Source: Kroppenstedtia guangzhouensis
GTDB taxonomy: Bacteria > Bacillota > Bacilli > Thermoactinomycetales > DSM-45169
Length of the DNA: 38,647 nucleotides
Assembly (NCBI RefSeq): GCF_014637345.1
Contig: NZ_BMEX01000021.1
Span: 1-38,647, forward strand
Reading direction: 5' to 3'
The translations under genes and the position numbers were made by a program. Position 1 is the first letter of the stretch, and every line of letters starts with the position of its first letter. The notes below the pieces were generated by a model. The model worked only from the letters and a program-made list of their open reading frames with translations, was not told the origin of the DNA and did not search any database. Positions 17,555-23,761 of this stretch are shown here, piece by piece.

Positions 17555-17875
17555 CTATGCCTCCACGAGATCCCCAGACTCATCAAACTTCAAGCCATCG
17601 CCAGTTGGCTTGATGCCATGATGCTCATTGTTATGACAATCCTGGCATAGTAACTCAAGATTCTCCCAATTTAAACTCACATCCGGATCATGAATATTGT
17701 CAGGTGTTAAGTAGATCTTGTGATGGACGACCTTCCCTGGTCGCCCACACCTCTCACATAGTCCATGTTTTGAAACAAAATAAGCATCACGACATTTGCG
17801 CCATGCCCGCCCTTTATAGAATGACTTGGCCCATGTTTTTATATAACCACCCCAAACTAAAAAGGCACCGATCAC
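17555..17875 (-). CDS. HNH endonuclease
   Basis: A 106-residue HNH nuclease: CERCGRPGKVVHHKIYL contains the first Cys pair and the catalytic His pair, with NWENLELLCQDCHNNEHH as the second Cys pair and HNH core. Phages with HK97-type terminase often carry such a gene next to the small terminase, and in HK97 it is needed for cos cleavage. The GTG at 17875 overlaps the stop of the previous gene (GTGA) and has AAAAGG just upstream. The start at 17905 has no site. Confidence 0.92.
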   Translation of the reverse strand: MIGAFLVWGGYIKTWAKSFYKGRAWRKCRDAYFVSKHGLCERCGRPGKVVHHKIYLTPDNIHDPDVSLNWENLELLCQDCHNNEHHGIKPTGDGLKFDESGDLVEA

Positions 17876-18246
17876 GATGCCTTTTCTGCTTTCTTTACCA
17901 CCCATCTGTGCTTACAGTCAGCACACAAGCGACCTTTAAATATCATGATAAAATAAGCTAAAATACCAAGCGCAAGAACCACGATTCCAATGCCGATCAA
18001 TGGTGCGCCCAAAATGGCGGATACAGACAACAACACAGTGCCCAAAATCAGAAAAAAACATCCCCCGCAACCCGCTGAGATTAACAGGCCGGCTGACCGC
18101 CAATACCCAAATTCCTGAACATGATTACTCCCGCAACGCGGGCACAGCTCATCTGCCACATTAAAACCCCCTTTGTCGATTGCTTCGACATAAAAGGTGG
18201 TTTTCCTGCCACTATAACACTCGCTATACCCCTCTTGTATATACAA
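17872..18246 (-). CDS. membrane protein with a zinc ribbon split by a TM hairpin
   Basis: Near the N-terminus is LCPRCGSNHVQEFGYW (first Cys pair), then two hydrophobic helices (GGCFFLILGTVLLSVSAI and LIGIGIVVLALGILAYFIMIF), then GRLCADCKHRW (second Cys pair). The two halves would make one zinc ribbon on the cytoplasmic side of a membrane hairpin. The start is uncertain: TTG at 18246 lies downstream of AAGGAGAGG, while GTG at 18159 has GGGGG seven bases upstream and would give 95 residues. No family is recognised. It lies in a row of small genes before the HNH gene. Confidence 0.7.
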   Translation of the reverse strand: MYIQEGYSECYSGRKTTFYVEAIDKGGFNVADELCPRCGSNHVQEFGYWRSAGLLISAGCGGCFFLILGTVLLSVSAILGAPLIGIGIVVLALGILAYFIMIFKGRLCADCKHRWVVKKAEKAS

Positions 18247-18297
18247 ATCACCCTGTCCTCTCCTTCCACCTTTGCCGCCTGCGGAACCAGCACCGCC

Positions 18298-18441
18298 TCA
18301 CCACCGCCTTACCTTTCTCACCTGTCCCGGATATGGGCGCTGTGTATTAGCTATGCAAACCATGCCCGTGACGAACAGCACCACAACGAGCCCGGCCATC
18401 ATCAGCGCTCCCAACCCCATCCAAACAGCCACCACCGGCAT
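18298..18441 (-). CDS. 47-residue single-pass membrane protein
   Basis: The ATG follows GAGGGGTGA. Residues 3-31 form one hydrophobic helix (VVAVWMGLGALMMAGL, VVVLFVTGMVCIA), followed by a short tail of Pro and basic residues. It lies between methyltransferase and zinc-ribbon genes in the same transcript. The function is unknown. Ribosome site, codon composition and tight packing support a real gene. Confidence 0.65.
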   Translation of the reverse strand: MPVVAVWMGLGALMMAGLVVVLFVTGMVCIANTQRPYPGQVRKVRRW

Positions 18442-18456
18442 TCACCCCTCTGCAGA

Positions 18457-19158
18457 CTAAATAAGAGCAGGCTCCCCTAACCGCTCCCGCGCTATCTCGA
18501 TATACTCCGGGTCTCTCTCAATCAAGATGAAGTCGAAACCCTCCTGCTTCGCCGCTACCCCAGTTGTGCCTGATCCGGCAAACGGATCTAATACCGTGCC
18601 GCCTGGCGGAGTGGTGACTCGAATCAACTTTGACAGTAGGTTGACTGGTTTTTCTGTTTGATGTAGTCGTTTGGTCGCTGAAACTCTCTTTTCCGTGATT
18701 ACATTTCCTGTCTTCCTATCATAGAATTTGGTCTTACCTTTCGTCAGGTGAATGATGATCTCGTGTTGAGGGCGAAACCCCGTGCCTAACCCCATGCTCC
18801 CCTTGTTCCAAACAATCATATTTCGCAACCGGAAACCGGATGATTCCAGCGCAGGAGCTATTTGCGGATACATGCGCCAATCAGTGAAAACGCAAAAACT
18901 ACCGCCCTCCTTCAAAACTCTGAACGCTTCTACAGACACAGCACGTAACAGCCAGACAAGGCCGCCCGTTGTCATATTGTCGCAAATAAACCAGCCGTCT
19001 CTTTTTCTCGTTTCAGAGCGTAACCCTTGCCCCGTTGCTTGCATTTTCTGCGATTCGTTGAAACCTCCGCTACAATATGGCGGATCAGTCACCACAGAGT
19101 CAATGCTGTTGCTAGGAAGCTTTTTCAGCTCCTCAATGCAATCTCCCTGTATAATCAC
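18457..19158 (-). CDS. DNA methyltransferase, N6-adenine/N4-cytosine type
   Basis: A 233-residue amino-methyltransferase of the beta class. The catalytic motif DPPY is at 25-28 near the N-terminus, and the SAM-binding motif DPFAGSGTTG lies near the C-terminus, followed by ILIERDPEYIEIARERLG. It methylates DNA, probably to protect phage DNA from host restriction. The GTG start lies in the segment GGTGAAAGGAACACGTGAT, which is repeated before the neighbouring methyltransferase. Both proteins also end ...GEPALI, so the pair arose by duplication or exchange. Target sequence unknown. Confidence 0.9.
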   Translation of the reverse strand: MIIQGDCIEELKKLPSNSIDSVVTDPPYCSGGFNESQKMQATGQGLRSETRKRDGWFICDNMTTGGLVWLLRAVSVEAFRVLKEGGSFCVFTDWRMYPQIAPALESSGFRLRNMIVWNKGSMGLGTGFRPQHEIIIHLTKGKTKFYDRKTGNVITEKRVSATKRLHQTEKPVNLLSKLIRVTTPPGGTVLDPFAGSGTTGVAAKQEGFDFILIERDPEYIEIARERLGEPALI

Positions 19159-19180
19159 GTGTTCCTTTCACCTCTCCAAA

Positions 19181-21058
19181 CTAAATAAGAGCGGGCTCGC
19201 CTACCCGTTCCCGCGCTATCTTGATATATTCCGGATTCAATTCAATCCCGATCCAGTCCCGCCCATTCTCCTGCGCAACCAGCCCGGTCGTGCCACTACC
19301 GAAAAACGGGTCCAGCACCACACCGCCCTCCGGCGCTCCGGCCAGTATGCACGGTTTGATCAGGTCAGGCGGGAATACCGCGAAGTGTGCACCCTTGAAT
19401 GGGCGGGTTGATACGTTCCAGACGGTGCGCTTGTTGCGTCCCTTGGGATTGAAGCCGACACCCCCGCTACTATCTTGCTGTGGGCTTCCTAAATGCGAGA
19501 GTGCCCACCCCTGTTTGCCGCGTGATTTTTTGTTTTTGCCTATTTTATCTTGGTGGATATGCGGCTCCCGTATCGCGTCCGCATCATAGTAATATTTCGG
19601 ACTCTTCGACAGAAGGAAAATATACTCATGCGCTTTAGTCGGTCGATCCCTCACGCTCTCCGGCATGGCGTTAGGTTTGCTGTTATGAGTCAAAACACCG
19701 GACGCCAGCGCGAACAAATGAGGTTCATCCTCTACACCAATATCCCAAAACTGCCGAGCGCGGCTCCGGCGAATAGCAACGATCTCACCATCTGGCTTGT
19801 TGTTATGATGGTCAGACACCGACAACCGGATTTGCCCTCGGTATCCCGGAAACTCTCTGCCGTTTATCGTGTTTTTGGCCCGCTTCAGCCTTAAGGAAAC
19901 GCCCAATCGCGCACACAATGTCCGCAGGTCTGCCGCCCAATTATCGTTATTAGTAAAGGCGATACGATAACGGTCGTTTGCTTCGTCGTAATGACCGTCC
20001 CCAGACAAATAACCTTTCAATACAGCCATCAGGAAACCGTCGGAACGTTGCCAACACCGAACGGACAGGTGCTTATCTTTCGCGGTTCGTCCCGACACAT
20101 ATGTGTCGAGGATTCCGGTCAATACATGACCATAAAGGTTGATAGTCGCCGCATTCCCGCCGGTTTTATGCATTCGACACGTCCCGTGATATGCTTCGGC
20201 CACCTTTTTCAGTTTTTCAAAACGCTCCAATTCTTGCGTATGGCTTGCGATTTGAATCGCGTCGCCGCTCCGGGACCCTTCGGCGATGTACAAACCGACA
20301 AACCAGCCGACCAATTCATCGTCCAACCCAGACGGTTGTTTTACGTTCTCCGGTTCGGGCAAGCGACAAGTTTTAATCACATCGCCGACTTGTAATTCGT
20401 CGGTCCGTACGTTCCCCCGTTCGGTCGGCCATACGTGACCGGCGGTACAGCCGATACGCTCACCGCTCCGCAATTCAATCTCGTATGCTACGTCCGGGCG
20501 CGGCGTTTGGGACCAACCGAGAACCCGCGTCCACTTTTCCCCGTTCCACAAACGAACGGTCGACGGGTCCAAGCGGACCAAATCTTTAATGGTCATCGGC
20601 ATTTCGCCTTTTTGCGTTTTAACGTAAACGCGGGTTCCACCGGATAGACACCATATAATGTCGGAGCGTAAATACCACCCGTCCGCCTGGAGTGCGAAAG
20701 CGACGCGCCAGGGAATACCAACAAGGTCTTTTGGTTTTAGGCCATTTGGCATTATTGGGCGGACATTCATTTCCCTTGCCTTGTTTTTGCTCTCCGTGGC
20801 CCGTGTCTTCCTCCCCCCGCTTGTGTAGCAATCACCCAGGTTAAGCCACAGGGTTCCGTCATCCCGAAGTATCCGACGTACCTCCCGGAAGACCTCGACC
20901 ATCTTTTCGACATACTCTTCCGGAGTGTCTTCCAAGCCCAGTTGTCCGGGATGGCCATAATCCCGGAGTCCCCAATACGGGGGAGAAGTAACGCATGTAT
21001 GAACCGATTCGTCCGGGATCTCTGCCAACTTTTCCACTACTTCCCCCTGTAGAATCAC
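19181..21058 (-). CDS. DNA methyltransferase interrupted by an intein
   Basis: The 625-residue precursor contains a host methyltransferase of about 302 residues and an intein of 323. N-extein: MILQGEVVEKL...TSPPYWGLRDYG (catalytic SPPY at 25-28, as in N4-cytosine or N6-adenine enzymes). C-extein: SKPNAMPESVRDRPTKAHEY and DPFFGSGTTG with ...YIKIARERVGEPALI. Once joined, DIIW-SKPN recreates a conserved methyltransferase motif without gap, which shows the intein is precisely placed. Start GTG at 21058, after GAGGAGGTGAAAGGAACAC. The spliced product presumably protects phage DNA. Confidence 0.93.
   Translation of the reverse strand: MILQGEVVEKLAEIPDESVHTCVTSPPYWGLRDYGHPGQLGLEDTPEEYVEKMVEVFREVRRILRDDGTLWLNLGDCYTSGGRKTRATESKNKAREMNVRPIMPNGLKPKDLVGIPWRVAFALQADGWYLRSDIIWCLSGGTRVYVKTQKGEMPMTIKDLVRLDPSTVRLWNGEKWTRVLGWSQTPRPDVAYEIELRSGERIGCTAGHVWPTERGNVRTDELQVGDVIKTCRLPEPENVKQPSGLDDELVGWFVGLYIAEGSRSGDAIQIASHTQELERFEKLKKVAEAYHGTCRMHKTGGNAATINLYGHVLTGILDTYVSGRTAKDKHLSVRCWQRSDGFLMAVLKGYLSGDGHYDEANDRYRIAFTNNDNWAADLRTLCARLGVSLRLKRAKNTINGREFPGYRGQIRLSVSDHHNNKPDGEIVAIRRSRARQFWDIGVEDEPHLFALASGVLTHNSKPNAMPESVRDRPTKAHEYIFLLSKSPKYYYDADAIREPHIHQDKIGKNKKSRGKQGWALSHLGSPQQDSSGGVGFNPKGRNKRTVWNVSTRPFKGAHFAVFPPDLIKPCILAGAPEGGVVLDPFFGSGTTGLVAQENGRDWIGIELNPEYIKIARERVGEPALI
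19682..20650 (-). mobile_element. intein with LAGLIDADG homing endonuclease domain
   Basis: This segment is residues 137-459 of the methyltransferase precursor. Splicing block A begins with Cys137 (CLSGGTRVYVKTQ), block B has the T-x-x-H motif in GCTAGHVW (T205, H208), block F is RARQFWDIGVEDEPHLF, and block G ends THN (H458, N459) before the +1 Ser460. Two LAGLIDADG helices, VGWFVGLYIAEG and MAVLKGYLSGDG, retain acidic residues E260 and D354, so the homing endonuclease may be active. It would splice itself out and spread into intein-free alleles. Confidence 0.93.
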
Positions 21059-21075
21059 GTGTTCCTTTCACCTCC

Positions 21076-21867
21076 TCAATACTCCACCCGAACATCCTTC
21101 ACCCGGTATGTCGTCCCCTTCTTCCGGATCGTCCGGCCACTCAACCGGATAATAGGAAACCCCTTCGTCGTTGGAGTCAGCCCCGACTCTTCGGCATAAC
21201 TCCCTTCATAATCCAGCGAGGAACCGGTGACAACCACGGTCTGAGTGATCCGTTTCATCCGCATGTTTTGCGGGTCCGGAACATAAAAATCATTCTTCGT
21301 AGCCGCCAACCGGTGATGATGCCCCATGAGGAACACATCACCAAAAACAATCTGCCGCATATCATCCACCTTGTTCAGTGCACCGCCCGCCTTCCGGCCA
21401 CCTCCCCGGCCATGCCAGACGGCGAAGTTATACGCCCGTTTGTTCCATGCGTATTTAATCACGCCCTGATATCGGAGGTATCGCTCAGAAAGGCCCAGCT
21501 TCGGACAGAAAACCTCATCCAGCAGATCCACTCCGGAATCCTTGTATATCCGCATTTCATGGTTTCCGATCACCACGCCATCAATCAGATCCCGGTAGGG
21601 GTCAAAGATCTCCACCGCCCGGTTGATCTGTTCCACCGGTGTCATGGTCTGCTCATAGACTCCCGCGCCTACACTCGTCTTAGTGGCCGTCTCCGCAATG
21701 TCTCCCATGAGAATGATTCGGCAGCGCTCCCGGTGATCGTCAATGAATTTCAGAATATCATTCAACGTATCCATACAAAAATGAGAAGAGCCGATATGAA
21801 GGTCTCCAATCGCTACCACTATCAACTCTTCCGCGTCCCCTTTATATCCGCTCTCGATGTATTTCAA
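21076..21867 (-). CDS. calcineurin-like metallophosphoesterase
   Basis: A 263-residue phosphoesterase with the metal-binding motifs in order: GDLHIGS (13 residues after EELIVV), ILMGDIAE, GNHEM, VWHGRG and MGHHHR. Such proteins in phages are phosphodiesterases or nucleases of the SbcD/Mre11-like superfamily; the substrate is not known. TTG start after GGGAGGTGAACGA. It lies just upstream of the intein-bearing methyltransferase, possibly in the same transcript. Confidence 0.88.
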   Translation of the reverse strand: MKYIESGYKGDAEELIVVAIGDLHIGSSHFCMDTLNDILKFIDDHRERCRIILMGDIAETATKTSVGAGVYEQTMTPVEQINRAVEIFDPYRDLIDGVVIGNHEMRIYKDSGVDLLDEVFCPKLGLSERYLRYQGVIKYAWNKRAYNFAVWHGRGGGRKAGGALNKVDDMRQIVFGDVFLMGHHHRLAATKNDFYVPDPQNMRMKRITQTVVVTGSSLDYEGSYAEESGLTPTTKGFPIIRLSGRTIRKKGTTYRVKDVRVEY

Positions 21868-21893
21868 TCGTTCACCTCCCGCTATGTAACGGT

Positions 21894-22055
21894 TTAGTCG
21901 AAGAACTCTCTAAGTAACAAGTGCCGCAATGAATGTAATACTGGATATTCTTCAACGTCGCTATCCTTGAAAATATCTTTTGTTTCAACCAACAGGTCTT
22001 CCATGTCTTTTCTCGTCAATATCAAATGAAATACAGTTTCCGACTCTACTTTCAC
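21894..22055 (-). CDS. 53-residue protein, unknown
   Basis: GTG start five bases after GAGGTGA. The sequence begins MKVESETVFHLILTRKDMED and ends LRHLLLREFFD; it is acidic and likely helical. It is placed between the tRNA and the metallophosphoesterase gene, 26 bases before the latter. I see no recognisable domain. Confidence 0.65.
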   Translation of the reverse strand: MKVESETVFHLILTRKDMEDLLVETKDIFKDSDVEEYPVLHSLRHLLLREFFD

Positions 22056-22091
22056 CGGTTCACCTCATCCCCCTTTTGTTGTCTGTTCGTC

Positions 22092-22166
22092 TGGCAGAGC
22101 GACCAGGGCTTGAACCTGGATTTCCGGTTTTGGAGACCGGTGTTTTGCCGTTTAAACTACCGCTCC
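22092..22166 (-). tRNA. tRNA-Trp (anticodon CCA)
   Basis: A 75-base cloverleaf reads on the minus strand. Acceptor stem GGAGCGG/TCGCTCT (with G-U at both ends), T8-A9, D arm GTTT...AAAC, anticodon stem CCGGT/ACCGG around CTCCAAA (anticodon CCA), a 4-base variable loop, T arm CCAGG-TTCAAGC-CCTGG, discriminator G and an encoded CCA end. It lies inside the phage gene cluster, so it is phage-encoded, not a host attachment site. It decodes UGG and may help translate Trp-rich phage proteins. Confidence 0.93.
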
Positions 22167-22237
22167 GCAATTCGATGACCATCCCACCCTTCGCACGGCC
22201 ACCCTCGCCCACGCCTGTCAGCGCAAGCCCCGGCAAA

Positions 22238-22390
22238 TCACTCCGACAGGTCATGAGCCAAATGAGCCAACAGGAATGACACGATAGCCGACAAATACTC
22301 CTCATGCCACAAGGCCACCGTGCCTAAGAATATTAAAATCAAGAAGCAAATATAGCTGATAGATCTCAACACCCGGCTTAAAGCCTCCAT
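22238..22390 (-). CDS. 50-residue membrane protein, unknown
   Basis: ATG start with GGGAGG seven bases upstream. Residues 11-26 are a membrane helix (ISYICFLILIFLGTVALW), followed by a second weaker hydrophobic stretch (LSAIVSFLLAHLAH). It lies between the late regulator and the tRNA. Too short for the usual gene cut-offs, but site and reading frame look real. Confidence 0.6.
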   Translation of the reverse strand: MEALSRVLRSISYICFLILIFLGTVALWHEEYLSAIVSFLLAHLAHDLSE

Positions 22391-22510
22391 GATCCGACCT
22401 CCCTCATCGGTTTGATTCTCATCTCATCGCCCTCCTTAAACGTCACCCTCTCTGCCCGGCCACCCGCTACCGGAACGGATGACCGGAAAGAGAAGCAGGA
22501 GATATGAAAA

Positions 22511-22536
22511 GATCCAAGCCCCTCCTCGCTTGGATC
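22511..22536 (-). terminator. hairpin, probable terminator
   Basis: A 9-bp perfect stem GATCCAAGC/GCTTGGATC with an 8-base loop is followed on the minus strand by TTTTCAT. It lies 184 bases beyond the stop codon of the sigma-like regulator gene and may separate the early and later transcripts. Confidence 0.5.
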
Positions 22537-22592
22537 ACGTGGCCGACCGCCCACAACCTGCCCAACTTGGAACCGGCCTCCGTTGTGAAGGA

Positions 22593-22676
22593 AACATTAC
22601 TACGCATTTACTAACCGCACAGGCTTGCGTGTCTTTTGTAATGATTACACGCCAAAACATTGCTCAACGTAATGTT
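22593..22676. promoter_or_regulatory. cluster of operator-like palindromes
   Basis: Three motifs with the GTAATG core lie within 84 bases: AACATTAC at 22593-22600, the perfect palindrome TGTAATGATTACA at 22637-22649, and a 21-base inverted repeat AACATTGC...GTAATGTT at 22656-22676. They match the repressor operators near 36-37 kb. I find no convincing -35/-10 pair among them. They lie just after the sigma-like regulator gene, where a late or middle promoter is expected. Confidence 0.5.
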
Positions 22677-22719
22677 ATCCTCCTCAATCTTATAGGTGGC
22701 ATTGCACAACCCCCTTTTG

Positions 22720-23262
22720 TCACAATTTCCGCCAGTCTTCCATTTTCCTTTCCGCTCTATTAAATAAGGCACTGACTCTCTGTTGGGTGATCCCCAACAC
22801 CTCAGCGATTTCATCCTGTTCCATCATGCCAACATGGTACATTTCCCAAACTTCCCTTTCCCTGTCGCTGAGTATCCCCAACACTTCCTCAAGGAAAAGG
22901 CGAATAGTTTCCTCATCTTCTTCCGCCATTTCCCTATCTTCCCTATCGTCTTCCCATTCCGCTTGCTCGTACCCCGTGTAAACCTGTCTACGTATTCCAT
23001 CATGGCAACGGCGTCTATTCCCGTCACTCGGATTTAACGGGAACCTATGCGGGTCAACCGGAATTTCCCGCTGATACACCGCCCGCCGTTCAATCCCCCG
23101 CATATTCCCCGGTTCCCTCCCTGTTTCCAGCCACCGAATCACGAAATCGGCGTGATTCCTCATTCCGTTCCATTGTGTTCGGTCTTCTCCCGTCTCCGTT
23201 TTTTCCGCCATCTTCCGACAGTATCGCCGAGTCTCTTTATATTGCTCCAACAAATCTTGCAA
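22720..23262 (-). CDS. sigma factor-like late transcription regulator
   Basis: A 180-residue protein with a sigma-70 region 4-type helix-turn-helix at the C-terminus (LSDREREVWEMYHVGMMEQDEIAEVLGITQQRVS...). The N-terminal part, with ETGREPGNMRGIERRAVYQRE, is typical of late regulators in Bacillus phages, related in role to ArpU/RinA. I choose the TTG at 23262 because GGAGGG lies seven bases upstream and the family starts MQDLxxxYK; an ATG at 23289 is possible. It sits last in the early transcript, consistent with switching on the late genes. Confidence 0.85.
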   Translation of the reverse strand: MQDLLEQYKETRRYCRKMAEKTETGEDRTQWNGMRNHADFVIRWLETGREPGNMRGIERRAVYQREIPVDPHRFPLNPSDGNRRRCHDGIRRQVYTGYEQAEWEDDREDREMAEEDEETIRLFLEEVLGILSDREREVWEMYHVGMMEQDEIAEVLGITQQRVSALFNRAERKMEDWRKL

Positions 23263-23546
23263 TGTATCGCCCTCCATTTCTTTACTCATGGTAATGTCGA
23301 CTTCCAAGAAAAAAGCCGCTCAATGACCATATATATCTTTTATTCTTTATATTCTTGATAGCGGTTAGTTTGTTTGTTAGTTTGTTTGTTACGGACAACG
23401 TGGAAGCCTTGATGCAACTGGGCTTCCCGTCTATTAATCTGTCGGTTAGTTTTTCGGTTAGCTTATTTAGTGTCTCGAAATAATTTACTTTCTCTCAATC
23501 CCAAGCCCCGGCCACCTTCCGCCTCCCATTTTCTGTTTTCAAAGAG
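23263..23546. other. gene-free stretch with GTTAG repeats
   Basis: No credible gene is visible. It holds the repeat element at 23323-23392, a further pair of CGGTTAG copies near 23443-23461, and AT-rich sequence. A short ATG frame on the minus strand (14 codons) has no support. The stretch may be a regulatory or replication-related region. Confidence 0.6.
23323..23392 (+). repeat. dispersed repeat, copy A, with 12-base tandem repeats
   Basis: TGACCAT and a T-rich segment are followed by two perfect tandem copies of GTTAGTTTGTTT (23364-23375 and 23376-23387) and GTTA. A degenerate second copy lies at 37064-37140 on the same strand, sharing TGACCATxTATAT, TTCTTT, TTGATAG and the GTTAG units. 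It may be a protein-binding iteron, but no function is shown. Confidence 0.7.
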
Positions 23547-23696
23547 TTATTTTTCATTTTCTAGAATCTGTTGGATTCTCGGCAACATCACAAAGTGATA
23601 TACAAAATCTATTTCAGCTTCTGTTCTGACGCCTGGGTCTTTCTCCACGATTTCAAGGTATAGAACCCGGCAAGCGTTCAGGAATGATCCGTTCAT
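23547..23696 (-). CDS. 49-residue protein, unknown
   Basis: ATG start with AGGAGGGG seven bases upstream. It begins MNGSFLNACRVLYLEIVEKD and ends IQQILENEK; helical and acidic, with no domain recognised. It lies between the membrane-HTH gene and the late regulator. Confidence 0.65.
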   Translation of the reverse strand: MNGSFLNACRVLYLEIVEKDPGVRTEAEIDFVYHFVMLPRIQQILENEK

Positions 23697-23727
23697 CTGA
23701 TGCCCCTCCTTTTTGGTCGATGTAGCT

Positions 23728-23749
23728 CGGCTCCGGCCACCCGGAGCCG
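23728..23749. other. perfect 9-bp GC-rich hairpin
   Basis: CGGCTCCGG and CCGGAGCCG surround a 4-base loop, 12 bases past the stop codon of the membrane-HTH gene. There is no T-run on the minus-strand side, so it is more likely an mRNA 3' end stabiliser or weak terminator than a canonical terminator. Confidence 0.5.
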
Positions 23750-23761
23750 ACCTTTTGGTTG

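Noticed and set aside
17500-17560. A cos packaging site near the terminase genes
   Set aside because: Cos is expected from the HK97-like terminase and HNH gene, but I find no clear repeat or symmetry that identifies it.
20995-21897. A 300-codon open frame on the plus strand opposite the metallophosphoesterase
   Set aside because: The minus strand encodes a clear phosphoesterase with all motifs; the plus frame has no family pattern or ribosome site.
22060-22305. An open frame of 81 codons running through the tRNA-Trp gene
   Set aside because: It covers the tRNA completely, lacks a good ribosome site and has no protein-like features; the tRNA cloverleaf explains the sequence.
23364-23391. A CRISPR-like array
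   Set aside because: The 12-base tandem units have no spacers and there are no cas genes.
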